From NCBI GenBank assembly GCA_944385095.1, contig CALWVS010000003.1, positions 62,001-126,000 on the forward strand: 64,000 nucleotides of DNA, given 5' to 3'. Both the position numbers and the translations under genes were made by a program. Shown one piece after another: positions 50,167 to 59,017 of this stretch. Within the stretch, counting starts at the first letter, position 1, and each line of letters opens with the position of its first letter. This DNA is from an uncultured Oscillospiraceae bacterium. Lineage in GTDB: Bacteria > Bacillota > Clostridia > Oscillospirales > Oscillospiraceae. The notes beneath the pieces were generated by a model. That model was given only the letters and a program-made list of their open reading frames with translations. It ran no database searches and was not told where the DNA came from.

Positions 50167-50183
50167 AGGGTGTCCTTTCTGAG

Positions 50184-51929
50184 TTAAGTTTCTGACTGTG
50201 TCAGGTCAATGGGAGGAGTTGACTCCTGTGGTGTATTGGTAGCTTCCCCAGTAGCAGGTGTCTCCTGTGGCTTTTCTGTGACAGGGGCAGGGGGTGTTCC
50301 ATTGACCCATGTACTAGGGTCTCCATCGGCAGGATTGTATAAAATGGTTTTGGGGCGCATTTTATAGTTGCTGACACCCATGTCCTGTTTTTCAAGCAGG
50401 TTTCCATTTTTATCGTAGATATAACGAGTGGTACTGGCAGAACGACCAGTATATGGGGTCTGCTTGCTGTCCACTACGGTTGTACCACGAGGGACAGATT
50501 CACTGGGTTGATATTGGACCGTAGGTGTAATATAGTCATACTGAACCCGTTCTGGCTGGGCATAACGACCATCCTCATTGGTGCCATAGATGGCTACATT
50601 CAAATAGCGTTTTCCATTTTGGTCATAGCTTTTGGTCACAATCTTGATGGGATAGTTTGTGTTGTTTTTAAACTGAAAATCCAGAGAACCAAAATAAACG
50701 GTGGCATCCATACCATCTGGCACATATCCAACGGCATACCGATGGGCGTGGCGTTCTACAATTTCAAGGGTGGTATGAAGCACAGCATAGTAGATGGTAG
50801 AGGAGGTTTGGCAAATACCACCGCCAATTTCGTCTACCGATGCACCGCCAACATAGGCAGTGGCAGGCAAATAGCCCTTATCTGTGGTACGGCTGCCAGT
50901 GGTGTTGTTGTAGGAAAATACCTCACCTGGCATGAGAATGATACCATTACAGGCAGAGGCTGACAGCTTTACATTGCTTTTCCGGTTGGATGAGCCGCTG
51001 ACAGCACTGGTGGCTTCTCCCAACACATCCCGAAACAATTTCGATTCCAAAGATTCCGTTGTCTCCTCTGGTTCTGTCAGAGTCAATGGAATGGCAAAGG
51101 TTTCTCCATCTTTCGCTTGAGCATAGAGGGATTTCGCCTCATTTACATCAAAGTCAAGACCCACAACATGGGGGACTACCTCGTGAGTTTCAGGGTCAAC
51201 AGAGGCATTCTCCGCCACTCGATAGAGCTGTTGGTGCATATCTTCAAAATCTGGAGCCTGTGGTCCAGATTCATGAGAGGGCAGAGTGACAGAAGTTGGC
51301 TGTTCAGTACCACTGCTGAGAGACTGGGTCAATGCATCCGCAGCAGACTGTTCCAGCAGTGTTTTTGCCTGCTCCCGGTCGACAGTTACACCTATGACAC
51401 CTTTGGTCAGCATCAGTTGATCCCCTTCCACGGCATAGGAGGCATGGGTTAAACCACCACCAACCTGTAAATCTGCCTCATCCATCTGCTGTTCAAAAGA
51501 GGATAATCCTTCCTCTGTCCACTCCAATACTGCATCTACCTGTTCCGATTTTCCCAGCAGATGCGCCAGATAGAGAGCACCTTGGGTCAAAAAATGTTCA
51601 CGTCCTGCTTTCCATGCCAACTGACTGCTTTCCTCTGCCTGTAGCTGCCACGCTGTCTGTGACAGTGTGTTATTCCATGTACCATAAGACAGGTCCAGTG
51701 CAAAGGAAGCCTGTTCATAGGCAGTAGACAACTGCTGGCTGGTCTGCTGTTTTGAGAGACCACCTACATCAACACCAGATACAGAGACATTGGGCATCAC
51801 CTGATCCGCCTGTCCCACCCATGCACATACGCCCAAATATCCACCTAACAATGCCACAGCTACACCAATACCAATGAGTAATGCAGGGTTGTGCTTGTGT
51901 TCTGGTGGCATACTTCTATTTCCTTCCAT
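50184..51929 (-). CDS. VanW-family surface protein with peptidoglycan-binding-like repeats
   Basis: 581 aa. An N-terminal membrane anchor (LLIGIGVAVALLGGYLGVCAWVG, near 17-40) is followed by two repeated domains of the PG-binding_4 type (about 45-270), then the VanW domain (SNRKSNVKLSASACNGIILMPGEVFSYN near 322, GGGICQTSSTIYYAVL near 370, VERHAHRYAVGYVPDGMDATV). The last 40 residues are Pro/Thr/Glu-rich. Such proteins are cell-wall associated; despite the name most are unrelated to vancomycin resistance. ATG at 51929 and 51911 both have usable ribosome sites. It has its own promoter. Confidence 0.9.
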   Translation of the reverse strand: MEGNRSMPPEHKHNPALLIGIGVAVALLGGYLGVCAWVGQADQVMPNVSVSGVDVGGLSKQQTSQQLSTAYEQASFALDLSYGTWNNTLSQTAWQLQAEESSQLAWKAGREHFLTQGALYLAHLLGKSEQVDAVLEWTEEGLSSFEQQMDEADLQVGGGLTHASYAVEGDQLMLTKGVIGVTVDREQAKTLLEQSAADALTQSLSSGTEQPTSVTLPSHESGPQAPDFEDMHQQLYRVAENASVDPETHEVVPHVVGLDFDVNEAKSLYAQAKDGETFAIPLTLTEPEETTESLESKLFRDVLGEATSAVSGSSNRKSNVKLSASACNGIILMPGEVFSYNNTTGSRTTDKGYLPATAYVGGASVDEIGGGICQTSSTIYYAVLHTTLEIVERHAHRYAVGYVPDGMDATVYFGSLDFQFKNNTNYPIKIVTKSYDQNGKRYLNVAIYGTNEDGRYAQPERVQYDYITPTVQYQPSESVPRGTTVVDSKQTPYTGRSASTTRYIYDKNGNLLEKQDMGVSNYKMRPKTILYNPADGDPSTWVNGTPPAPVTEKPQETPATGEATNTPQESTPPIDLTQSET

Positions 51930-52014
51930 TGGGTTCCTCCGCTCTCCCCTCCCGTATGGGGTTTTTTCTTTCCTTGACGGGTTTCATGTTTTAACATGTC
52001 ATAATATGAAATTG

Positions 52015-52043
52015 ATTATACCACTTCCAATGTATGCTTACAA
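52015..52043 (-). promoter_or_regulatory. Promoter of the VanW operon
   Basis: On the minus strand TTGTAA (52038-52043), 17-nt spacer, TATAAT (52015-52020). A perfect CATGTT-TT-AACATG palindrome (51985-51998) lies just downstream in the leader and could be an operator. Confidence 0.7.
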
Positions 52044-52073
52044 TTACAGAACAGTTACAGAGCAAATATCACC

Positions 52074-52102
52074 TTTACTTTTCCATGAAAAAAAAGTATA
52101 AT
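52074..52102 (+). promoter_or_regulatory. Promoter of the XpaC-like gene
   Basis: TTTACT (52074-52079), 17-nt spacer, TATAAT (52097-52102), 38 nt before the ATG. Confidence 0.65.
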
Positions 52103-52140
52103 AAACAAAAATTCTCTTGATAGAACTGGGAGGTTTTGCT

Positions 52141-53265
52141 ATGGCGAACCCATTATACCAATATCATGGAAATCAAACACCCCCAAGTCGTCCTCCGGTT
52201 TCTGACCGTAATTTCTGGATTCTAGTAGCCATTTTGTTTTTTATCTTTACACCTGCGGCGGTGGTTTTGACCATTTTGAAACTTTCCGGCGTTTTGGATA
52301 GACAACCAAGAAAAAACAATCAAGGGCTGTATGGAAGGTACGGCGCACGCACAACAAGTTATGAAGTGAATGCAACTAAGGTGCAAAAGGTACCTTCTGC
52401 CACTGAGTTGACAGCACTGGAGCGGAAGGCAACGTTTCTGACGATTTTGGGTGCTGTTTTTACAGCTCTGGGTGGAGTTGCAACGGCTGGAACTGTTGGT
52501 GCTGGGCTGGGTTCTGGTCTGTTTTTTGCATTGGCAGCAGCTCTGGCTCCAGCCAGTGTATTGGCTGGGGGATTGGCAGTTTTAGGGATTGGGCGGTATA
52601 AACAAAAATATGTGCGGCGGTTTCGAACCTACCTTGCCATGATTGGCAAACGTGATATGGTGAGCATTTCCTCTCTGGCAGCAGCCACTGGAACATCTCC
52701 TAAACAGGTACGGGATACATTGGAACATATGCTAGCAGCAGGGCTGTTTCCTGTGGGATATTTGGATTATAGCAAAGATTGTCTGATGTTATCAGGGCAG
52801 GCAGTGACAGAGCCTGTAGAGGAACAAGAGAATAAGACAGGGGATGACCCACAAGAGCAGATTTTAAAAGAAATTCAATCCCTCAGTGGTGAGATTGACA
52901 ACCCCAAAATAGCAGGGCAAGTAGAAAAGATTGGATATATTACAGCCCGTATTTTTGATTATCAGCGCAGTCACCCCAGTGAATCCACACAGTTGCGCAG
53001 TTTTCTAAACTATTATTTGCCCACAACCCTTAAATTATTGCGAGCCTATGAGCAGTTGGAAGACCAAAAGGTACAGGGTGTCAACATCAATACAACCATG
53101 GAACGAATTGATAAGATGATGGACAAAGTGGTAGATGGATTTGAAAAGCAGTTGGATCAGCTGTTCCAAGGTACAGCCATGGATTTGACGGCTGATATAG
53201 AAGTTCTGGAGCAGATGCTCACCAAAGATGGACTCTCCAGTTCAGAATTTAAGCTGGAACTGTAA
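52141..53265 (+). CDS. XpaC-like protein (5-bromo-4-chloroindolyl phosphate hydrolysis family)
   Basis: 374 aa. Membrane helices near residues 31-50 and a long hydrophobic glycine/alanine-rich stretch near 100-150 precede a winged-helix-like segment (ISSLAAATGTSPKQVRDTLEHML near 178). The C-terminal 120 residues are the XpaC domain (YITARIFDYQRSHPSESTQLRSFLNYYLPTTLKLL). XpaC genes often sit next to telA-type toxic-anion resistance genes, but no telA follows here. Function unknown. The ATG at 52141 follows GGGAGG. Confidence 0.82.
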   Translation: MANPLYQYHGNQTPPSRPPVSDRNFWILVAILFFIFTPAAVVLTILKLSGVLDRQPRKNNQGLYGRYGARTTSYEVNATKVQKVPSATELTALERKATFLTILGAVFTALGGVATAGTVGAGLGSGLFFALAAALAPASVLAGGLAVLGIGRYKQKYVRRFRTYLAMIGKRDMVSISSLAAATGTSPKQVRDTLEHMLAAGLFPVGYLDYSKDCLMLSGQAVTEPVEEQENKTGDDPQEQILKEIQSLSGEIDNPKIAGQVEKIGYITARIFDYQRSHPSESTQLRSFLNYYLPTTLKLLRAYEQLEDQKVQGVNINTTMERIDKMMDKVVDGFEKQLDQLFQGTAMDLTADIEVLEQMLTKDGLSSSEFKLEL

Positions 53266-53311
53266 AAAACAAGGTCAAGGAATGTTTTGGATTCCTTGAC
53301 CTTGTTTTTTA
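53266..53311. terminator. Bidirectional terminator between XpaC-like gene and folA
   Basis: AAAAAACAAGGTCAAGGAAT pairs with ATTCCTTGACCTTGTTTTTT around a short loop; it serves both converging genes. Confidence 0.9.
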
Positions 53312-53788
53312 TGTGGTACGGCGATAGGTGACAAAATGATAGATAATACCATCCTGTTCTAATGGTGAAGATTCCTCGCTGATGTCCCAGTCAGGTGCTA
53401 TATCCAAATTGGGAAAGTAACAGTCAGCAGGAAATGCAGCATGGATTTTAGTGACATAAACAGTATCACAGTAGGGAAGGAGCTGCTCATAGACTGATGC
53501 ACCACCAATGACAAAATCATTGTCCTGAACCGCTTTCAAAATAGAATCAATGGTATGATGTACCACCGCCCCTTCCAGTTGATACTGGGGATTGTGGGAC
53601 AAAATGTGGTTGGTGCGGTTTTTGAGAGGCATTCCATTGGGGAATGTAGCAAGGGTTTTGCGACCTAAAATCACACCATGACCACTGGTGAGTTGACGAA
53701 AATGCTTTAAATCTTCTTTTAAATAGATGAGCTGGTCACCATCCTTACCAATGGCCCAGTTTTCATCTACAACAACAATGGCTTTCAT
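53309..53788 (-). CDS. folA: Dihydrofolate reductase
   Basis: 159 aa. MKAIVVVDENWAIGKDGDQLIYLKEDLKHF at the N-terminus, then GHGVILGRKTLATFPN near residue 40 and DFVIGGASVYEQLLPYCDTVYVTKI near 93 are the DHFR signatures; the usual W before the substrate Asp/Glu region is replaced by Y in LIYLKEDL, where the E/D pair remains. It regenerates THF after thymidylate synthase. The ATG at 53788 follows GAGGAAC; it lies 23 nt after thyA, so the two form an operon. Confidence 0.95.
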   Translation of the reverse strand: MKAIVVVDENWAIGKDGDQLIYLKEDLKHFRQLTSGHGVILGRKTLATFPNGMPLKNRTNHILSHNPQYQLEGAVVHHTIDSILKAVQDNDFVIGGASVYEQLLPYCDTVYVTKIHAAFPADCYFPNLDIAPDWDISEESSPLEQDGIIYHFVTYRRTT

Positions 53789-53811
53789 GATAGTGTTCCT
53801 CACGCATTCAC

Positions 53812-54642
53812 TCAAATTGCAACAGGAATTTTTTCATCCAGAGGATGAGACTGATACCCGTCCAGACGAAAGCTGTCTACTGTAAAGTCATAGAAATTTT
53901 TGACAGAGGGGTCCATCCAAAGTTTGGGGGCATCAAAGGGGGTTCTTTGAATGAGTTGTTCCACAACAGGCACATGGCGGTCGTAAATGTGGGCATCTGC
54001 GATGACATGGACCAGTTCCCCAGCCACCAGCCCGGAAACCTGTGCAAACATATGAAGTAAAATGGCATATTGCATCACATTCCACCCATTTGCAGTCAGC
54101 ATATCCTGAGAACGCTGGTTTAAAATGCCATTTAGTACATTTCCACTGACATTGAAGGTCATGGAGTAGGCACAGGGATAGAGTGCCATTTCACTTAAAT
54201 CGTGGTGGTTATAGAGGTTGGTCATAATTCGGCGGGAACCTGGGTCATGGGTCAAATCCCACAAAACCCGGTCCACCTGGTCCATATCCCCCTGTGGGTA
54301 GTGGTGTTTCACACCCAGTTGATAACCGTAGGCTTTCCCAATGGTTCCCTGTTCATCTGCCCAGGCGTCCCAAATGTGGCTGTTCAGGTCAGCCACTCGG
54401 TTGGATTTTTTTTGCCAAATCCAAAGCAGTTCATCAATGGCAGATTTCAGGTACTGTCTGCGGATAGTGATAATGGGAAATTCCTGCTGTAAATTGTAGC
54501 GGTTGACCACGCCAAACAGTTTTATGGTGTGGGCAGGGGTGCCATCCTCCCAGCGGGGACGGACAGGGCGGTCTGTGTCCCAGACACCTTTGCTTAAAAT
54601 ATCTTTGCAGGTTTGGATGAATTGTAAATCGGCGTTGCTCAT
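53812..54642 (-). CDS. thyA: Thymidylate synthase
   Basis: 276 aa. Methylates dUMP with methylene-THF. The catalytic cysteine is in LYPCAYSMTFNVSG near residue 155, and the substrate-binding LNQRSQDMLTANGWNVMQYA follows near 180. The N-terminal arginine region (GVWDTDRPVRPRW) and the late HIYDRHVPVVEQL are present. It is somewhat divergent from E. coli ThyA, with an atypical PGSRRIMTNLYNHHDLSEM segment. AAGGAG precedes the ATG. First gene of thyA-folA. Confidence 0.95.
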   Translation of the reverse strand: MSNADLQFIQTCKDILSKGVWDTDRPVRPRWEDGTPAHTIKLFGVVNRYNLQQEFPIITIRRQYLKSAIDELLWIWQKKSNRVADLNSHIWDAWADEQGTIGKAYGYQLGVKHHYPQGDMDQVDRVLWDLTHDPGSRRIMTNLYNHHDLSEMALYPCAYSMTFNVSGNVLNGILNQRSQDMLTANGWNVMQYAILLHMFAQVSGLVAGELVHVIADAHIYDRHVPVVEQLIQRTPFDAPKLWMDPSVKNFYDFTVDSFRLDGYQSHPLDEKIPVAI

Positions 54643-54712
54643 CGTGGTATGCTCCTTGTTGTGTCAAATGTAGATCTAATAATTCCTTTCATTAAAATAA
54701 ATTTCAGAATTA

Positions 54713-56431
54713 TTATAATTTCCAGATAACCTTTGCATTATCACACATCCAAATGGCTCTTTTGTAAATCTCATCTTCATTCCATTTGGATTGGTTTAAA
54801 ACATGATGGAGGGTGCACAACCCACCAGCACAGAGGGCAAGCCCAGGTTTATTCCCTTTCCCAGATTTTTTTATGTCCCATGCAGCATCACGAATGGAAG
54901 CATTTAAAGATTGAGGTATAATAGCAAGATTCCCTAGTGTGAGAAGGACAGAATCTCTCATCTTAGCCTGAGCTTCGGATAAACATGGATCCCAATGATT
55001 TCTCCATTTTTTTGGCATTAAATGCTCCAGACTGTAGCCATGAAAGCCAAGGAGGGATGTAGCACTGTCACTTGGTCGAATACTGCTTTCCAATAGATAA
55101 AGAATGCCTTTGGTCTGTAGGTTGACTAATTTGGAACTATGGAAACCAATTTGTAATTCCTCATCGTTTGGAATATATGTAGTTACATCTCCACTTTTTT
55201 GTAGTCTTTTCAACAAAGAATTTGCATCCAATATGTTATTAAGAATAAGGGATGTGAACAGGTTATTATAATTTTTAGTTGGTGCATGAACAATCATTCG
55301 ACGCATGATATAGCTTTCTATAATACCACAAACGTGATTTAATTCCTGTCTTTCTTCAATATTTTTAACGAGATACAAAACATATGGAATGAGTGTTGTA
55401 TTATTTAGACCAAAAATAATCACATTGAGACGTTCAATCCCCATCTCTTTTGGAACAGCCATATTGCATTGTTCAGGACGGAATGTGTGCATAAAACATA
55501 GTGCATAGTCTTTCATTTGGTCCAAGATGATGTTTTTATTTCCATCACAATAGTGGTTGATAAAATGTTGATAGGACTGGGCTAAATTGTCAACTCTGGA
55601 ATACATCAGTTTATCTTCGTTGGAGATATTGTAGTTTCTATTTTGAATGAATAGCTGGAAATATGCACTGAAAAAAATGTCAATCATTGCCCGCTTGATG
55701 CGACCTGTTTCCAATTCAGTATCCCAGTAAGATTTTGTCTCAATATCTCTTTCAAAAACACTTTCCCATATAGTTTTGTATGAATCTACAGAATTTCTAT
55801 CAAAAAAATAGTTCTTGAGTAGTTCAGATGTGGTGAGACTGACACCTAATGAGTTAATGGTATCAAAAATTTGCTGTTCATTTTCGTTTGCATCTAAATC
55901 AATGCGAACGAATTGCGTGTTCATAATGACCTGCATCACATCTAATTTATCTGTTTGTATATGCTCCACAAAATAGTTAAAAGCCTGAATGACCTTGGAA
56001 TCGGCTTCAAAGCCCTCAATTTTTTCAGCTTGTACCATAGACATCACTTTCTCAAATGCATTTAAGTCATTTTTTCCATGTTTTAGCGCGATTTCTTGTC
56101 CCATGATGCTGAACTGAAAATTAAATAAGGCAGTTTGACCAGTTTTTAGACAAAGTACCTTTAAGAAAATTAAAAAAGTTGTAAGTCGTTGCTGTCCATC
56201 CACTACCGTCTTACAAGAAGCATACAGAGAGCCAGAAGGTGGAGTGTTACCTTGCTTCAAAATGATAGAACCAAGGAAGTGAGGTTTTTTGGTTTTTGCT
56301 ACAAATTCCATATCTTCTAAAAATCTGGACCAAAGTTCTTCTGTCCATACATATGACCTTTGAAAAAAAGGAATTTCAACTAACGTTGAACCATTAAATA
56401 TGTCTGTAATCAATGATTTGTGTGCATCCAT
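54713..56431 (-). CDS. DUF262/DUF1524 (GmrSD-like) protein, probable type IV restriction or anti-phage nuclease
   Basis: 572 aa. The ParB-like DUF262 domain lies at the N-terminus: IPFFQRSYVWTEELWSRF near residue 19 and the nucleotide-binding-type DGQQRLTTFLIFLK near 78. The C-terminus has the DUF1524 HNH-like pattern, YSLEHLMPKKWRNHWDP near 457 and LGNLAIIPQSLNASIRDAAW near 500. In GmrSD, BrxU and related systems this pair cuts modified phage DNA. It is an isolated gene with a more AT-rich leader than its neighbours and a weak ribosome site, which suggests acquisition. The target is unknown. Confidence 0.82.
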   Translation of the reverse strand: MDAHKSLITDIFNGSTLVEIPFFQRSYVWTEELWSRFLEDMEFVAKTKKPHFLGSIILKQGNTPPSGSLYASCKTVVDGQQRLTTFLIFLKVLCLKTGQTALFNFQFSIMGQEIALKHGKNDLNAFEKVMSMVQAEKIEGFEADSKVIQAFNYFVEHIQTDKLDVMQVIMNTQFVRIDLDANENEQQIFDTINSLGVSLTTSELLKNYFFDRNSVDSYKTIWESVFERDIETKSYWDTELETGRIKRAMIDIFFSAYFQLFIQNRNYNISNEDKLMYSRVDNLAQSYQHFINHYCDGNKNIILDQMKDYALCFMHTFRPEQCNMAVPKEMGIERLNVIIFGLNNTTLIPYVLYLVKNIEERQELNHVCGIIESYIMRRMIVHAPTKNYNNLFTSLILNNILDANSLLKRLQKSGDVTTYIPNDEELQIGFHSSKLVNLQTKGILYLLESSIRPSDSATSLLGFHGYSLEHLMPKKWRNHWDPCLSEAQAKMRDSVLLTLGNLAIIPQSLNASIRDAAWDIKKSGKGNKPGLALCAGGLCTLHHVLNQSKWNEDEIYKRAIWMCDNAKVIWKL

Positions 56432-56501
56432 AATTTATACCCCGTATTCCTATCGAATATATTTCTAAATAAGTAATTGGCAAGTATGAGAGTGGATATC
56501 A

Positions 56502-56930
56502 TTAAAATTTCTTCCGAATAATGGTGTGATTTGCTGTTTGACGAAGCTGTTCCACCAAGGTGGAATCAGCACCCTGCACAGATTCATAGCACTGAATAGC
56601 ACGCTCCACAAGTTGAATGGAGGAGGCGACCAGATACAGGTGTTTTTGTGCCTGAAGTGCTTCCAGAAGTCCCTGTGCAATTTCATCCGTCGGGTCACAG
56701 ATGCACTGTTGGGCAAATGCTTTGACCACATTGTGCTTTTGCAGACTGGCTGCACCCAAAGACACTAACACTATTCCAATCAGGAGCAAAAGAAGATTGA
56801 GTTCGGTGGGAATGGTGGGCAGAAAACTCCAAAATAATAATCCGAAGATGCAACACAGTCCACCACCGGCTATAAATCGCAAGGCTGCATAGCGATATCT
56901 TTGATAACTAATGGTATGTTCTGAATTCAT
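56502..56930 (-). CDS. Small two-helix membrane protein of unknown function
   Basis: 142 aa. Two adjacent membrane segments (FIAGGGLCCIFGLLFWSFL near 20-38 and LNLLLLLIGIVLVSLGAA near 45-62) form a hairpin, followed by a soluble helical tail of about 75 residues. No family is recognised. GGGAGG precedes the ATG at 6 nt, supporting a real gene. It lies between the GntR regulator and the DUF262 gene, 70 nt from the latter; whether it belongs to the defence gene or to the regulator is unclear. Confidence 0.65.
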   Translation of the reverse strand: MNSEHTISYQRYRYAALRFIAGGGLCCIFGLLFWSFLPTIPTELNLLLLLIGIVLVSLGAASLQKHNVVKAFAQQCICDPTDEIAQGLLEALQAQKHLYLVASSIQLVERAIQCYESVQGADSTLVEQLRQTANHTIIRKKF

Positions 56931-56960
56931 AGAAACCTCCCGATGGTTTAGCTGAAGTGG

Positions 56961-57638
56961 TTACAAAATGCCTGCAATACTGCTCTGTTTCAGAAGCATG
57001 GAGAGAGCAGAGTTGCGGGAATGGATCAGGTGAATTTCCATCGCAGTGGCAGCTTGTTCCCATTCTCCATTGAGACATGCGTCTGCAATCTGAGCATGTT
57101 CAATCATTGTATCTCGAATACGGGAGTCAATGGTTTTTCCACTGAGAATACGCAAGCGGAAATTCTGTGTTTGAATGCGGGCTGAAAGCTCCTGAAGGTA
57201 GTCATTTTCCAGAGAACGCATAATCAGGGCATGAAAGGCGTCATCTAACTGATAAAAATCCTGAAGACAGGTATCTTCACAGGGCAAAGCATGATTATGA
57301 AAGGAATCAGAAAATTCCTTCATTTCTTCCAGAGATATGTTATTGTGGTAGGTGCGTAATGTATATGGTTCCAATAGACTGCGCACTTCAAAAATTTTAT
57401 GGACATCTCCAATAGAAATGCCAGATACAACAATGCCACGTTTTGGAAACACAGTTAGAAGCCCTTCCTGAACCAGACGGCTCACAGCTTCCCGTACAGG
57501 AGTGCGGGAAATGCCAAGTTCATCTCTCAACTGGGATTCACTAAGCATCTGGTTGGGGGCGTATTCGCAGGTGGCAATTTTTTGCCGGATATACTGATAA
57601 GCCTGAGATTGCAAAGAATTTTCTTGCTCTTTGGGCAT
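56961..57638 (-). CDS. GntR-family regulator, FCD (FadR) subfamily
   Basis: 225 aa. The N-terminal winged HTH has LSESQLRDELGISRTPVREAVSRLVQEGLL near residues 35-64. The all-helical FCD effector domain follows, with the metal-site pattern (DDAFHALIMRSLEND near 125, HAQIADACLNGEW near 175, MEIHLIHSR near 195), so it likely binds a carboxylate ligand. The ATG at 57638 follows AAAGGAG; a TTG at 57662 is unlikely. It is divergent from the galactonate operon and probably controls it. Confidence 0.93.
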   Translation of the reverse strand: MPKEQENSLQSQAYQYIRQKIATCEYAPNQMLSESQLRDELGISRTPVREAVSRLVQEGLLTVFPKRGIVVSGISIGDVHKIFEVRSLLEPYTLRTYHNNISLEEMKEFSDSFHNHALPCEDTCLQDFYQLDDAFHALIMRSLENDYLQELSARIQTQNFRLRILSGKTIDSRIRDTMIEHAQIADACLNGEWEQAATAMEIHLIHSRNSALSMLLKQSSIAGIL

Positions 57639-57678
57639 ATTTTGGAAACTCCTTTCGCTCAATTTGTGCTTTCAGTTT

Positions 57679-57707
57679 ATATTACAGTCTTTCCGATTTG
57701 TTTGCAA
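57679..57707 (-). promoter_or_regulatory. Promoter of the gntR-type regulator gene
   Basis: On the minus strand TTGCAA (57702-57707), 17-nt spacer, TAATAT (57679-57684). Confidence 0.55.
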
Positions 57708-57829
57708 TAGAAAAAATGACTTTCCAATGGAAACAGAAGAAAAAAGCAGGATTTATGGTTAGAATGCCCATATTTTAAAGAGTGAAATTATTGCACATGA
57801 CGAAAATAAGGTAAAATAGAAAACTCCAA

Positions 57830-57858
57830 TTGACAAATATGTCATAGAGAGTTAGAAT
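57830..57858 (+). promoter_or_regulatory. Promoter of the galactonate operon
   Basis: TTGACA (57830-57835), 17-nt spacer, TAGAAT (57853-57858). The start is expected near 57865. Confidence 0.75.
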
Positions 57859-57873
57859 GCAGCTATAGAACAT

Positions 57874-57894
57874 TATGTATACAAGTTGTACATA
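57874..57894. promoter_or_regulatory. Candidate GntR/FCD operator
   Basis: TATGTA and TACATA arms surround TACAAGTTG; the left part contains TGTATACA, similar to FadR/UxuR-type sites. It lies about 10 nt downstream of the expected transcription start, so a bound regulator would block transcription. Confidence 0.5.
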
Positions 57895-57947
57895 AGATGC
57901 GTATGATGTGTATATCAGATAGAATTGTGTGCTTGGAGGGAAGAAAA

Positions 57948-58973
57948 ATGAAAGCAATTTGTATTGAAGCTCCTGGTCAGGTTGTGGTCAAAGAGGTCGA
58001 AAAACCTGTGCGTATGCCCGGTGAAGCATTGTTGAAAATGCTCTATGGAGGCATCTGTGGAAGCGACCTAGGTTCTTATCGCGGTGCCAATGCCTATGTG
58101 TCTTATCCCCGTGTACCAGGGCATGAGCTTGCCGCTGAGATTGTGGAAATTGATGAGAACGACCAGGGGTTAAAGCCGGGTATGATTGTGACTTGCAATC
58201 CCTATTTCAACTGTGGTTCCTGTTATTCCTGCAAGAGAGGGCTGGTGAATGCCTGTACTGATAACCAGACCATGGGGGTTCAGCGTGAGGGTGGTTTTGC
58301 TGAGTATATCACAATGCCCATCGAGCGGATCTACGATGGCAAAGGGTTGCCAGCAAAAGTGCTGGCTCTGATTGAGCCTTTCTGCATCAGTTACCATGGA
58401 ATTTCCCGTGCCAATGTTCAGAAAGGGGAGCGGGTGCTGGTAGTAGGTGCTGGTACCATTGGCGTGTTGGCTGCTGTGGCTGCCAAGGCAAAGGGTGCTG
58501 AAGTGACCATCTGTGACGTGGCTGAGGACAAACTGGACTACGCCTATAAGACGTTCCAGCTTGACCATAAACTGCTCAACAGTTCCCCTGAAGCATTTGA
58601 AAAAGGGGTGGCTGAACTGACCAATGGAGATGGTTATGATGTGACCATCGAGGCAGTTGGTCTGCCTAATACCTTCCAGAACTGTATTGATGCTGCCTGT
58701 TTTGGTGCACGTGTGGTGCTGATTGGCGTTTCTAAGCGCAACATTGACGATTTCTTCTTTACCATCATTCAGAAAAAAGAATTGAATGTTTATGGTTCTC
58801 GCAATGCAATGAAGAAAGATTTTCTGGAATTGATTGATTTGGTCAAGGCTGGCGGTGTAGATTTAGAGAAGATTGTGACCAATACTTATAAGATGGACGA
58901 AGCACCCAAAGCATTTGAGGAGTTTGCAGCAAATGCTGGTAAGATGCTGAAAGTTGTGATTGATTTTACCTGA
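57948..58973 (+). CDS. lgoD: Zinc-dependent dehydrogenase, L-galactonate 5-dehydrogenase (LgoD)-like
   Basis: 341 aa medium-chain dehydrogenase. Catalytic zinc ligands are in GGICGSDL near residue 35 and GHE near 63; the structural zinc site is CGSCYSCKRGLVNAC near 90-105; the NAD site is VVGAGTIGVLA near 168. It resembles E. coli LgoD (YjjN) at several points recalled from memory: SYPRVPGHE, REGGFAEYI, ALIEPFCIS and GSRNAMKKDF. The expected reaction is L-galactonate to D-tagaturonate. The next enzymes UxaB and UxaA use exactly that product, which strengthens the call. L-gulonate dehydrogenase is the alternative. The ATG at 57948 follows GGAGGG. Confidence 0.85.
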   Translation: MKAICIEAPGQVVVKEVEKPVRMPGEALLKMLYGGICGSDLGSYRGANAYVSYPRVPGHELAAEIVEIDENDQGLKPGMIVTCNPYFNCGSCYSCKRGLVNACTDNQTMGVQREGGFAEYITMPIERIYDGKGLPAKVLALIEPFCISYHGISRANVQKGERVLVVGAGTIGVLAAVAAKAKGAEVTICDVAEDKLDYAYKTFQLDHKLLNSSPEAFEKGVAELTNGDGYDVTIEAVGLPNTFQNCIDAACFGARVVLIGVSKRNIDDFFFTIIQKKELNVYGSRNAMKKDFLELIDLVKAGGVDLEKIVTNTYKMDEAPKAFEEFAANAGKMLKVVIDFT

Positions 58974-59017
58974 TAGTTCAGGAAAAATAAAATTTGAGAA
59001 GAAGAGAGGAAAAGAAA

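Noticed and set aside
50184..51929. A vancomycin resistance locus because of the VanW and VanZ names
   Set aside because: No vanHAX-type ligase, reductase or dipeptidase is present; VanW and VanZ family proteins are common in Clostridia without resistance.
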